Source: Panagrolaimus kolymaensis
Lineage: Eukaryota > Nematoda > Chromadorea > Rhabditida > Panagrolaimidae
NCBI GenBank assembly: GCA_028622995.1
Contig: JAJQJQ010000104.1
Coordinates: 1 to 64,000, forward strand
Direction: 5' to 3'
Length of the DNA stretch: 64,000 nt
The notes beneath the pieces are model-generated. The model did no database searches and was not told the DNA's origin. It saw only the letters and a program-made list of their open reading frames with translations. Of the stretch, positions 32,895 to 43,400 are shown in pieces. The position numbers and the translations under genes were made by a program. The number at the start of each line of letters is the position of its first letter. The stretch's first letter is position 1.

Positions 32895-34004
32895 ATGTTT
32901 GGAAACTCTGAAGTAAGTTTGAAACTTCAAAAGTTGCGATTAATCTCAAGAAATTTTTAGGCTCCAAGACAAGTGCCTACGCCCAAGAATGATTTACTAT
33001 TTAAAATCTTAGTTATTGGCGATGTAAGTACAGGAAAATCTTCAGTTATTCGTCGATATGTTCATAATATTTTTGAAAATCATTATAAAGCAACAGTAAG
33101 ACGACATTGAGTTATGGTAAATAAAAGGTATATTTTTTTGTTTTTAAGATTGGAGTTGATTTTGCTACAAAAATTGTACAATGGAATGATAATCGATTAA
33201 TTAGATTACAATTTTGGGATATATCAGGTAAATAATATTATTATCGCAACATGAGACATGAACGATTTCAAGCACAAAAAAAGGTTCCAGATTACATTTT
33301 TAATCTCAATATTTTGTGAAGATGGTGGCTTCATCTAAAATGTCAACGAAAGCACCACCAAGATAAACATATGTAATTTTTTTAGGCCAAGACAGATTTG
33401 GAAATATGACTCGAGTATATTACAAAGATGCTCATGGAGCTATTATCCTTGCAGATTGTTCACGACATGCTACTTTAGAAGGCGCCCTTCGATGGAAGAC
33501 TGATTTGGATAATAAAGTTTGTTTAGCAAATGGACGTCCAGTTCCAGCAGTGCTTCTTTCAAATAAAGTTAGTTAGTTTGCAAAAAAATAATAAGAAAGA
33601 TTTGTAATAAATAAATGATGGATTACAGTGTGATCTCGAAAGCCATATCACAGATGAAGAATTGGCTGAAACAGTACAAAAGCATGGATTTAAAGGATAT
33701 TTCAAAGTTTCAGCTAAAAGTGATGTTCAAATTGAAGATAGTATTCATTTTTTGGCTGAACAGGTTTGTAAATTTTTAGAGAACAAAGCAGCTACCATAC
33801 ATAGATTATGGCATTTTAATTTCATTCAGTCTTTTTTTTCTTTTTGATATTCACAAAAATTTTTTATAGGTAATAAGAACAGAAGATGATGGCCAATATG
33901 GTGCTCCCATTTATCTTCGAGATGCAGAAACCCGTCGTTTAAGTGCTGCAGCAATGGGTCCAGAAGATCGACGAGATCGAAATAAAACTTTTGGTTGTTG
34001 TTAA
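32895..34004 (+). CDS. glo-1: Rab32/Rab38-family small GTPase (GLO-1-like)
   Basis: Exons 32895-32912, 32961-33095, 33149-33227, 33386-33567, 33629-33763 and 33870-34004 give 227 residues. G-protein motifs: P-loop GDVSTGKSS, switch I ATIGVDFATK, WDISGQDRFG (DxxGQ with the catalytic Gln kept), SNKCD (NKxD) and SAK. The stretch FGNMTRVYYKDAHGAIILADCSR and the DLDNKVCLANGRPVPAVLLSNKCD segment are diagnostic of the Rab32/38/29 group. The C-terminus ends FGCC, a double-cysteine geranylgeranylation signal. Rab32/38 proteins act in biogenesis of lysosome-related organelles; the C. elegans member GLO-1 is needed for gut granules. The P-loop carries Thr where most Rabs have Val. The next gene is convergent, with only 71 bp between stop codons. 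Confidence 0.93.
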
Positions 34005-34075
34005 TTATAAATCACTTTTATTATTATTTCCCAGAAATATCAAAGATTGTGTGTATAAAAAGATACATAAACAAA

Positions 34076-35152
34076 TTAATTTAACTTTCCATCACCACAT
34101 TGAATAATTTTAGTAGATTTTCCATTCTTTGTTCCTTCTTCTTCAACACTTCCTGATGGTCCATTTGGAAAAGGTGTACGAACAACAAAAATATCATCTT
34201 CGTCGTCTTCATCATTATCATTACATAATTGAATTGAAGGATCATGTTCAGTTGGCAATGATGAAACAGAGCGAAGAGTTGGATCGGAATCAATAAAGGA
34301 TGGAGAAGGCTTTTCACGAATGGCAATCTAAAAATTGAAAAAGGTAACGATAAAAAAAAAGTAAACCAATGCAAGTTAAGCCCAGAAAATTAACCATATG
34401 CTTACTTCATCTTCATCCATTGTGATAAGATTCATAAATTCAAATGCTGTAGCTCCATTGTTTGATAAATTTTTATCCATGAATGTCTTTTCATACAAAC
34501 TTCCAATTTCTTCTGATGAGCCAGCTTTTTCACCATGTTCAATCCATTTGTAAATATGTTGAGGTGATAAATAAAGAGCTTCCTATAAAACAAATACAAA
34601 CATTTTGACTCAATCCAAAGTAGTAAAATAAAACTCTAAACTTACATTGGATGGTAAAGGTTCAAGTTGCTCAACATCATCGATAGTTTCTTCAGTATCA
34701 TTGTCAATCTCACCAGCTAGATATAAAGGTAATGCAGGAAGACGATATTCCATAAATGGTGTTTGAATTGATGATGCTTCATCGAAATGTAATGCATCCA
34801 TGACATCCGCTCCAGCAAGTTGTCTTTCACAAGAACTATTCACTTCTTCAGATACCATTGAATAATCACTGAGAAGTGATGCACCAAGTGGAATAGCTTC
34901 AATTGTCATTTCAGGAGATCTTAAAATAAAAAGATTATTAGTAAAGGTTTTGATTCTATAAAAAACTTACCGATAAATGTATCTTGGATCTTCACCAGTG
35001 AGTAAAGGACAATTTGAAAAATCAATTTTGATTGAAGTTAACATTATATTTGGATTTGATGGATTCATTGCAGCTTTGATTGTTGAACGAACACGAGATT
35101 TTATGAGTTTTGAGTCAGCTTCAAATGTAGCAGACAAATTATGAAATCCCAT
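34076..35152 (-). CDS. Acidic protein of unknown function
   Basis: Exons 35152-34971, 34919-34646, 34582-34406 and 34327-34076 join in frame to 294 residues. I chose MGFHNLSATFEADSK at 35152; an in-frame ATG 16 codons upstream would add a hydrophobic stretch that looks like UTR. The protein is acidic, with Asp/Glu runs such as EIDNDTEETIDDVEQLE and NDNDEDDEDDIF, and otherwise Ser- and Leu-rich. It has no signal peptide and no membrane segment. I see no catalytic or binding motif and do not recognise a family. All three introns are 48-79 nt with canonical borders. It converges on the Rab gene and lies on the same strand as the coiled-coil gene upstream at 35645-36364, 0.4-0.5 kb away. Confidence 0.8.
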
Positions 35153-35565
35153 TTTTGATGAAATGACGGTGATGGAAAAAGAAAGAGAAAATAGCACTTT
35201 GATTTAAAAAGTTGGTAATTTATGCTAATTTTAAAGAAAAAATTGTTTTGAATGAAATTCCTCGAAATTTGGCAACCAAGAGAGGCATGGATAAAACGCG
35301 TTAGAAAAATCTTAAAAGTTGTTATTATTTGGAAGCAAAGGAATGAAAAGAGACAGCTTACTAACTTGCGAGTATGTTTTATTGGTTGCTGCTATAAGCC
35401 TTTCCACTTTTTAAATAAAAGTTAAAGCAAAATTAATCAAAGTTATAACAAGAATAAAAAGAAATTTATTTATACAACAAAAAACAAAGAAAAGTGATCT
35501 TATAAAAGATTCAAAAAAAAACAAACATGAAAATGTTAACAATGGTTTGCAAAGCAATAATAAAA
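35153..35565. other. Spacer between two minus-strand genes
   Basis: AT-rich spacer with the complement of a poly(A) signal (TTTATT near 35465) for the coiled-coil gene. No further gene. Confidence 0.45.
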
Positions 35566-36364
35566 TTAATCGCAATCAGCAGAAGAATCAGAATCATAAT
35601 TGATGAAAAGAGATTCTTTTCCATCGTTTTCTGAGCTAATGGCTTCAGGAGCTATGCCGTGATGTAAGACGCCGATATTTAAAAAAATTTGGGGCAGCCC
35701 TAAAAATCTCTCTTTTTTGAAAAAGTGTCTCTTTTGCCAAAAAAATCAATTGAAAAAAATGACAAAAGAGACACTTTTTCAAAAAAGAGAGATTTTTAGG
35801 GCTGCCCCAAATTTTTTTAAATATCGGCGTCTTATGTGTCGGCATATAAGGAATTTGTTTAACAGCAGTAAAGGTAGCTCCACAAATTTTCTTTTCTTCT
35901 CCACGAGCATGATGATTGCCTTCTTCTTCGAAATCAGAAATCTAAAAAACAAAACAATCAATGCAAGATAATGGTCATATCCTCCTTACCTTTTCAAAAT
36001 ACTTCTTATTTGGTGCTTCTAATCCATCAATCCATTTGTTAACACGAGAGATTTCATCTTCTAAAGCTTTCTTGGTATGATTGTCAATAGCAAAATTTTG
36101 ATCTTCTATGACTTCTTCGAATTGAGTATTTTGAACTTGGAGATCATCATTTTTCTTTCGAAGTTGGTTGTTTTCTATTCGAAGTCGATTGACTTCATTG
36201 AGCAACCGAGTAAATTCTTTTCTATAGATTAAGTCCAATTGAGCAATGTCTTTCATAAGACGTTGAATTTCTACAGCTCCAGGCGTAGTTGAATCACCAT
36301 TTCGATGAGCATTAGGTGAATTTGGAGGAGATACATTTGTAGAATTTTGATTAAAGGCAATCAT
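35566..36364 (-). CDS. Coiled-coil protein with MITE-derived C-terminus
   Basis: Exon 1 is 36364-35990 and exon 2 starts at 35941. Residues 1-35 are Asn/Pro/Ser-rich; residues ~35-105 are a heptad-type coiled coil (IQRLMKDIAQLDLIYRKEFTRLL, VNRLRIENNQLRKKNDDLQ). Then comes a short conserved-looking region (NHHARGEEKKICGATFTAVKQIP). At 35847 the exon runs into a fold-back MITE. The frame stays open through the whole element and stops at 35645, giving 223 residues, about 65 of them from the transposon. Beyond the element an acidic segment (APEAISSENDGKESLFIN...DSSADCD, TAA at 35566-35568) is open in another frame and looks like the original C-terminus. A TTTTTTCAG leader acceptor lies 14 nt before the ATG. 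Function unknown. Confidence 0.7.
35653..35846. mobile_element. Fold-back MITE with TA-type ends inserted in an exon
   Basis: 35655-35844 is a near-perfect inverted repeat. TGCCG...TAAGACGCCGATATTT, then a T/A-rich part and CTAAAAATCTCTCTTTTTTG, is mirrored on the other side around a short centre near 35745. TA dinucleotides at 35653-35654 and 35845-35846 could be the target duplication of a Tc1/mariner-type insertion. No coding capacity of its own, but one strand is open throughout and is read as part of the host gene at 35566-36364. Confidence 0.75.
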
Positions 36365-36599
36365 TTTAGGAAAAGTTTCTGAAAAAAAAAAAACAGTTGT
36401 AAACTAGGAGAACCGATAAGAAGTCTTCGGTAGAGCTAACTGTAAATCGCTTCGCGATTGACGGCTGAATCTAGTTTTTTATTATTAGCACGTGAAATTT
36501 TTTAAAAATAAATGAGAACTGAATTTTTTAAAAACATTAAAATCCTTAAGATTATTTTCCTAATGCAAAGTTTTTAAAATTTTCATAAATTCTTTCACA
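36365..36599. other. Spacer with small inverted structure
   Basis: Upstream region of the coiled-coil gene. A short unit at about 36402-36477 begins AAACTAG and ends CTAGTTT and contains the palindrome AATCGCTTCGCGATT; its nature is unknown. The satellite array begins soon after. Confidence 0.35.
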
Positions 36600-36971
36600 C
36601 GTTTAAAAAATGCATTTTTAGCTCACAAAGTATCATAATTAAAACTTTCAAAATCACATTTTTTATTTAAACCATTCATAATTTATTCGATAAACCTTTC
36701 TTCACTTTTCATGCCAAGGAGAAGTAAAATTAAAGTTATTTATTATCGTCATCTTCATGTCCCTCAGAAGCATAATTAAAACTTTCACAATCACATTTTT
36801 TATTTAAACCATTCATAATTTATTCGGTAAACCTATCTTCAATTTTCATGCCAAGGAGAAGTAAAATTAAAGTTATTTATTATCGTCATCTTCATGTCCC
36901 TCAGAAGCATAATTAAAACTTTCACAATCACATTTTTTATTTAAACAATTCATAATTTATTCGGTAAACCT
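36600..36971. repeat. 137-bp satellite, left edge of the array
   Basis: About 2.7 monomers. The outermost copy (36600-36735) is diverged, and the next ones match the bulk of the array; TCAGAAGCAT recurs at 36764 and 36901, 137 bp apart. Divergence at the edge and uniformity inside are expected of a satellite homogenised by unequal exchange. The array is interrupted at 36972 by an LTR retrotransposon and resumes at 40477. Confidence 0.9.
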
Positions 36972-37153
36972 TGTTGCGGCGATCAGGACACCACAAACAG
37001 TATATTGAGATGAGAGCAAGAAATTAGACGACTGTTTTCCCAATACTTTATTCTTACTCAATGAATCTTATTAATATTACAAAACAAATGACAATAAAGA
37101 TATTATGCTAATTTTAGGTTAGAGAAATGAAGATGATCACGAGTGTCGTGACA
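36972..37153 (-). repeat. 3' LTR (182 bp)
   Basis: Direct repeat of 40295-40476. It reads TGTTGCGGCGATCAGG... to ...GAGTGTCGTGACA on the plus strand, with TG/CA termini. In the direction of the coding frame it is the downstream LTR. Confidence 0.92.
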
Positions 37154-37375
37154 TTCCCGGCCAGCGATGAGATGATTGATGGATCATAAAGTATATAGTT
37201 GAAATTGGATCATTAAAAGGATCATTCATAGAATTGAATTATAGTGGCATTATAAATAAGCAAGTTTGATCATGTTGATTGAAGAAGAACATTGATAAGA
37301 TCATAGAGTATATAAGTGATAATGTGTTGGAAGCAAATGAAAAGAAGAAGAATTACGATGTTGAGGTTAAATGTT

Positions 37376-37465
37376 GATGAAATTGATAGTTGTTTGAGTT
37401 GAAAGTTGTTTGAGTTGAAAGTTGTTTGAGTTGAAAGTTGTTTGAGATGAAAGTTGTTTGATGTT
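37376..37465. repeat. Short 16-bp tandem repeat
   Basis: About four to five copies of AGTTGTTTGAGTTGAA with small changes lie between the Gag stop and the 3' LTR of the retrotransposon. Confidence 0.75.
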
Positions 37466-37500
37466 GTGATGATTTGAGTTTGGTTTGAGTTGTGATGATA

Positions 37501-39816
37501 TTATAATGATGATGAACTTGGTGAAGATTCTTCTGATGGATGAATTTGTTTGAATGAGGTGGAGTAGGGCTCTTCGATGAGCTCCTCCCCTCCAGGATTT
37601 TGAGAAGAATCCAAAGCTTTTTCATTGGATAAATTATAACCGTTCAAAGAACTTTCTTCATTACGATTTACAGTGTTTTCATCCTTTTTCATTAAAGGTT
37701 TTCGAGTACTCGCATCTTTTTCATTTTCGTAAGTCGCTTTTGGACTTTGTGGAACTTTATCATAATTTTTTGAAAGCTTTTTTTGTTGGTTTAAATTATT
37801 TTCTTTAACTTTTTCAACAAATAAAGTATCAGGATTTATCCGATTTTTGGTGGAACCTGTATCTTTTGTTTCATTGGAAGCTATTAATGGATCTTTTAAA
37901 ACTGTGTCACCTTGTTGAATTTCGGTAAGATTTAGTTGATCTTTTGGAGTTTCATATGATGGTTCTCTTAGTACCATAAATCCCAATGAATGTTTAAATG
38001 ATAAAGCATTAATTTCATCGACGCTTTTTTCAGATAATAATAGTGACATTTTAGTAATTGGTGGTAAATATCCTTTTGTTCTACGACTGCAATACATTTT
38101 TCCAACTTTGGAGTGAATGCAAGTTATGTCATTGTCTAATTTTTCAAAGTATTTAATGAATTCAAAGAAATCATTTACACCAAAAAGAATATCAGGTGAC
38201 TGTCGTTTTCTTTCGATAATTCCCGAATCAGATTTTGCAATGCTTTGAATATCTGTTGCAATTTTTGGTACAGTGTTCGCAAAAATGCTTTTTGGACCTT
38301 CATTTGTTTTAATGTTTATCATTACAAGGTGTGAATTGATTACCGAGGATTTTTCTCCACCAAAGGTTTGTGTTGTTATCCTTTCAACTTCGAGTGTTTT
38401 AAGGTTTAAACGTTTTGCTAAATTTCGCGTTATATAAGATTGACTTGCTCCTGAATCAAAGAAAGCAATAGCTTTAGAAGTTTCATTTGTATCTGGGTTT
38501 GTTACTGTTACTTCCTTTGTAAGTAGTGTTCCATAAGTTTGTTTTAATGCAAGAAATGCACTTGAACGATGTGGTTTACTTGTATCACTCGATTTACAAA
38601 TTGACGAATGATGTGGTTCTTCACAAAACTTACATTTTACCTTCGAGTAACAATTATTACTTTGATGGTTTTTACCAGTACATTTTAAACATTGATTTTT
38701 AAATTTCAATTGCTTTAATCTTTCTTCAACGGTTTTGAAGTTTGGACAAGTTGTCATCCAATGATCGCCATCACAAAAGCCACATGGACGAAGTTTCTTT
38801 GAAATGTTTGTTTCCATAGGAACAAATGATGGCTTTGTATAACTGTTTTGTTGTTTAAAAACTGGTTCAGACTTTGGTTCATTTTCTTCAATGATTTCCG
38901 AAGTTAACGCAAATTCTTTCATCTTTTTTAAAAGTGTTTCGATTGTTGTATCTTTGTTTAATACTGACATAACAAGGAGTTTGTTCTTTTCCTTCTTGGG
39001 CATTTTTTCAATAATGTCAAGTTTCATCGATTCGTTATCGATTCCAACACCAAAGTTTTGTAATTGTCGACACATGTTGTTTATCGCATTAACCGTTGTT
39101 CGAATACTTTCAGCATTAGGTTGTGCTTGAGGTAGTGATCTAAGTTTACTTTGAAGCTGCTTTATAATTAAAGTTTTGTTGCCAAAACGATCTTGCAAAA
39201 TTTCGATGATAGTATCATAATTTTCTTCTGAAATTGTGAAACCTTCGATTTCTTCAAGTGCACGACCTTCAAGTAAAGATAAAAGTGAAATTAATTTTTC
39301 AACTTTTGGATAACTTTGATCATCAACGCTATGTTTAAAACGTTGCCAAAATGAGTTCCACTTCAAAAGGTCACCATTGTATTTAGGTATGTCCAGTAAA
39401 GGAACCTTGGAAAGAATAGAAATGTGCATCTTTGTATCACTTTCATTCATATTTTGTCTTGCAATTTCAATTGGCATAGTTATCTTTGTATACCCGTTGA
39501 TTTTAACAATAGTATCACCAAGCTTTTCAATAAGATCATGATAATCAGGATTATCAAACCATGAATCATAAAGGGCTTGTTCCATTTCACGAGTGGTATT
39601 ATCTTCACTATCTTCGATAACTTTGATCCAATCAACAAATTGATCGTCAATCTTTTTCAAATCTTTTTGAAGTTTAGCTTCATGAGCTGAGAATTCAACT
39701 TTTATCAAATCCGACCATGGTGGAGGATGATTTGTTAGAAATTCTTCATATGCAGCAAGATGAGTTAAAGCCCACTTTCGAGCTGACCCAAGATTGGTAC
39801 GAATACGCGATGACAT
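37501..39816 (-). CDS. Retrotransposon Gag-protease polyprotein (BEL/Pao-like)
   Basis: Single uninterrupted frame of 771 residues. The N-terminal ~320 residues are the helical capsid-like region of Pao-type elements (LDIPKYNGDLLKWNSFWQRF near residue 140; LISLLSLLEGRALEEIEGF). Three zinc-knuckle-like CCHC clusters follow at about residues 345-405 (CGFCDGDHWMTTC, CLKCTGKNHQSNNC, CKFCEEPHHSSIC). An aspartic protease follows with the active-site motif FDSGASQSYI near residue 455. The last ~150 residues are Ser/Lys/Glu-rich and unstructured. In complete BEL/Pao elements the same polyprotein continues into reverse transcriptase, RNase H and integrase; here it ends in a stop and the LTR follows. 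The open frame and identical LTRs suggest the protein is or recently was expressed. Confidence 0.92.
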   Translation of the reverse strand: MSSRIRTNLGSARKWALTHLAAYEEFLTNHPPPWSDLIKVEFSAHEAKLQKDLKKIDDQFVDWIKVIEDSEDNTTREMEQALYDSWFDNPDYHDLIEKLGDTIVKINGYTKITMPIEIARQNMNESDTKMHISILSKVPLLDIPKYNGDLLKWNSFWQRFKHSVDDQSYPKVEKLISLLSLLEGRALEEIEGFTISEENYDTIIEILQDRFGNKTLIIKQLQSKLRSLPQAQPNAESIRTTVNAINNMCRQLQNFGVGIDNESMKLDIIEKMPKKEKNKLLVMSVLNKDTTIETLLKKMKEFALTSEIIEENEPKSEPVFKQQNSYTKPSFVPMETNISKKLRPCGFCDGDHWMTTCPNFKTVEERLKQLKFKNQCLKCTGKNHQSNNCYSKVKCKFCEEPHHSSICKSSDTSKPHRSSAFLALKQTYGTLLTKEVTVTNPDTNETSKAIAFFDSGASQSYITRNLAKRLNLKTLEVERITTQTFGGEKSSVINSHLVMINIKTNEGPKSIFANTVPKIATDIQSIAKSDSGIIERKRQSPDILFGVNDFFEFIKYFEKLDNDITCIHSKVGKMYCSRRTKGYLPPITKMSLLLSEKSVDEINALSFKHSLGFMVLREPSYETPKDQLNLTEIQQGDTVLKDPLIASNETKDTGSTKNRINPDTLFVEKVKENNLNQQKKLSKNYDKVPQSPKATYENEKDASTRKPLMKKDENTVNRNEESSLNGYNLSNEKALDSSQNPGGEELIEEPYSTSFKQIHPSEESSPSSSSL

Positions 39817-40094
39817 TTTACAAATCCTTTCTTTGAGATTTGAAATGTGTAAAAGAAAAATGCTTTAAATGATTGATTCAACTCTGTTGAAAACCAAATA
39901 AGTTTTTCAGAACGATGATCAAACAACAAAGTTGTGATTATGGTAAATTATAAACAAATCAGTTCTTTTAGATTTGAAACAATTGTACACGTTCGATAAC
40001 AATAAACTTGAAATTCGCTGATTCCAGAGGTTTATTATGTGTTAAATGAAAGAGATTCGATGAGTTAACACTATGGAAAATCAAAGAATGCGAA

Positions 40095-40215
40095 AAGAAG
40101 CCAAAAGGCGATGAAGATTTTTAAGCCGAAAGGCGATAATATATGGGCCAAAAGGCGATAAAGAAGTAAAGAGCCGAAAGGCGATAAAATTGTTAAAGCA
40201 CAAAGGCGATAGCAA
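40095..40215. repeat. Repeated AAAGGCGAT motif in the retrotransposon leader
   Basis: Five copies of a word close to GCCRAAAGGCGATAA lie about 20-30 bp apart in the untranslated leader between the primer-binding site and gag. Confidence 0.75.
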
Positions 40216-40294
40216 GTTAAACCCACAAAATAGTACAACCAAGAAGCCCACTTGAAGATTGCACCAGATTGAGTTGAACTGCCAGAGGCACCAA

Positions 40295-40476
40295 TGTTGC
40301 GGCGATCAGGACACCACAAACAGTATATTGAGATGAGAGCAAGAAATTAGACGACTGTTTTCCCAATACTTTATTCTTACTCAATGAATCTTATTAATAT
40401 TACAAAACAAATGACAATAAAGATATTATGCTAATTTTAGGTTAGAGAAATGAAGATGATCACGAGTGTCGTGACA
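40295..40476 (-). repeat. 5' LTR (182 bp)
   Basis: Direct repeat of 36972-37153 with no difference seen. In the direction of the coding frame it is the upstream LTR and should hold the promoter. It is directly followed, on the minus strand, by the putative primer-binding site near 40283-40294. Confidence 0.92.
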
Positions 40477-43400
40477 AACCTATCTTCAATTTTCATGCCA
40501 AGGAGAAGTAAAATTAAAGTTATTTATTATCGTCATCTTCATGTCCCTCAGAAGCATAATTAAAACTTTCACAATCACATTTTTTATTTAAACCATTTAT
40601 AATTTATTCGGTAAACCTTTATTCAATTTTCATGCCAAGGAGAAGTAAAATTAAAGTTATTTAAAAAACACATTTAAAGCTCACAAAGAAGCATAATTAA
40701 AACTTTCAGAATCACATTTTTTATTTAAACCATTTATAATTTATTCGGTAAACCTTTATTCAATTTTCATGCCAAGGAGAAGTAAAATTAAAGTTATTTA
40801 TTATGGTCATCTTCATGTCCCTCAGAAGCATAATTAAAACTTTCACAATCACATTTTTTATTTAAACCATTCATAATTTATTCGGTAAACCTATCTTCAA
40901 TTTTCATGCCAAGGAGAAGTAAAATTAAAGTTATTTATTATCGTCATCTTCATGTCCCTCAGAAGCATAATTAAAACTTTCACAATCACATTTTTTATTT
41001 AAACCATTTATAATTTATTCGGTAAACCTTTATTCAATTTTCATGCCAAGGAGAAGTAAAATTAAAGTTATTTATTATGGTCATCTTCATGTCCCTCAGA
41101 AGCATAATTAAAACTTTCACAATCACATTTTTTATTTAAACCATTCATAATTTATTCGGTAAACCTATCTTCAATTTTCATGCCAAGGAGAAGTAAAATT
41201 AAAGTTATTTATTATCGTCATCTTCATGTCCCTCAGAAGCATAATTAAAACTTTCACAATCACATTTTTTATTTAAACCATTTATAATTTATTCGGTAAA
41301 CCTTTATTCAATTTTCATGCCAAGGAGAAGTAAAATTAAAGTTATTTATTATCGTCATCTTCATGTCCCTCAGAAGCATAATTAAAACTTTCACAATCAC
41401 ATTTTTTATTTAAACCATTCATAATTTATTCGGTAAACCTTTATTCAATTTTCATGCCAAGGTGAAGTAAAATTTAAGTTATTTAAAAAACACATTTAAA
41501 GCTCACAAAGAAGCATAATTAAAACTTTCAGAATCACATTTTTTATTTAAACCATTTATAATTTATTCGGTAAACCTATCTTCAATTTTCATGCCAAGGA
41601 GAAGTAAAATTAAATTTATTTATTATCGTCATCTTCATGTCCCTCAGAAGCATAATTAAAACTTTCAGAATCACATTTTTTATTTAAACCATTTATAATT
41701 TATTCGGTAAACCTATCTTCAATTTTCATGCCAAGGAGAAGTAAAATTAAATTTATTTATTATCGTCATCTTCATGTCCCTCAGAAGCATAATTAAAACT
41801 TTCACAATCACATTTTTTATTTAAACCATTCATAATTTATTCGGTAAACCTATCTTCAATTTTCATGCCAAGGAGAAGTAAAATTAAAGTTATTTAAAAA
41901 ACACATTTAAAGCTCACAAAGATGCATAATTAAAACTTTCAGAATCACATTTTTTATTTAAACCATTTATAATTTATTCGGTAAACCTATCTTCAATTTT
42001 CATGCCAAGGAGAAGTAAAATTAAAGTTATTTATTATCGTCATCTTCATGTCCCTCAGAAGCATAATTAAAACTTTCACAATCACATTTTTTATTTAAAC
42101 CATTCATAATTTATTCGGTAAACCTATCTTCAATTTTCATGCCAAGGAGAAGTAAAATTAAAGTTATTTATTATCGTCATCTTCATGTCCCTCAGAAGCA
42201 TATTTAAAACTTTCACAATCACATTTTTTATTTAAACCATTCATAATTTATTCGGTAAACCTATCTTCAATTTTCATGCCAAGGAGAAGTAAAATTAAAG
42301 TTATTTATTATCGTCATCTTCATGTCCCTCAGAAGCATAATTAAAACTTTCACAATCACATTTTTTATTTAAACCATTTATAATTTATTCGGTAAACCTA
42401 TCTTCAATTTTCATGCCAAGGAGAAGTAAAATTAAAGTTATTTATTATCGTCATCTTCATGTCCCTCAGAAGCATAATTAAAACTTTCAGAATCACATTT
42501 TTTATTTAAACCATTTGTAATTTATTCGGTAAACCTATCTTCAATTTTCATGCCAAGGAGAAGTAAAATTAAAGTTATTTATTATCGTCATCTTCATGTC
42601 CCTCAGAAGCATAATTAAAACTTTCACAATCACATTTTTTATTTAAACCATTCATAATTTATTCGGTAAACCTTTATTCAATTTTCATGCCAAGGTGAAG
42701 TAAAATTTAAGTTATTTAAAAAACACATTTAAAGCTCACAAAGAAGCATAATTAAAACTTTCAGAATCACATTTTTTATTTAAACCATTTATAATTTATT
42801 CGGTAAACCTATCTTCAATTTTCATGCAAAGGAGAAGTAAAATTAAATTTATTTATTATCGTCATCTTCATGTCCCTCAGAAGCATAATTAAAACTTTCA
42901 GAATCACATTTTTTATTTAAACCATTTGTAATTTATTCGGTAAACCTATCTTCAATTTTCATGCCAAGGAGAAGTAAAATTAAAGTTATTTATTATCGTC
43001 ATCTTCATGTCCCTCAGAAGCATAATTAAAACTTTCACAATCACATTTTTTATTTAAACCATTCATAATTTATTCGGTAAACCTATCTTCAATTTTCATG
43101 CCAAGGTGAAGTAAAATTTAAGTTATTTAAAAAACACATTTAAAGCTCACAAAGAAGCATAATTAAAACTTTCAGAATCACATTTTTTATTTAAACCATT
43201 TATAATTTATTCGGTAAACCTATCTTCAATTTTCATGCCAAGGAGAAGTAAAATTAAAGTTATTTATTATCGTCATCTTCATGTCCCTCAGAAGCATAAT
43301 TAAAACTTTCACAATCACATTTTTTATTTAAACCATTCATAATTTATTCGGTAAACCTATCTTCAATTTTCATGCCAAGGAGAAGTAAAATTAAAGTTAT

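Larger units (their letters stand above)
36967..40481 (-). mobile_element. Non-autonomous BEL/Pao-like LTR retrotransposon inserted in the satellite
   Basis: Element 36972-40476, oriented on the minus strand and flanked by a 5-bp duplication AACCT (36967-36971 and 40477-40481) inside a satellite monomer. Both LTRs are 182 bp, bounded by TG...CA, and I see no difference between them, so insertion is recent. On the minus strand, two bases after the 5' LTR, TGGTGCCTCTGG is a plausible tRNA primer-binding site. A single long frame (39816-37501) codes Gag and protease. Reverse transcriptase, RNase H and integrase are absent, and no space remains for them, so it must borrow these functions. Confidence 0.9.

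Noticed and set aside
37353..37625. 90-codon minus-strand frame after gag
   Set aside because: It overlaps the gag end in another frame and is mostly the translation of the 16-bp tandem repeat.
40071..40319. 82-codon hydrophobic frame in the retrotransposon leader
   Set aside because: It overlaps the putative primer-binding site and the AAAGGCGAT repeats, and has no relation to any retroelement protein.
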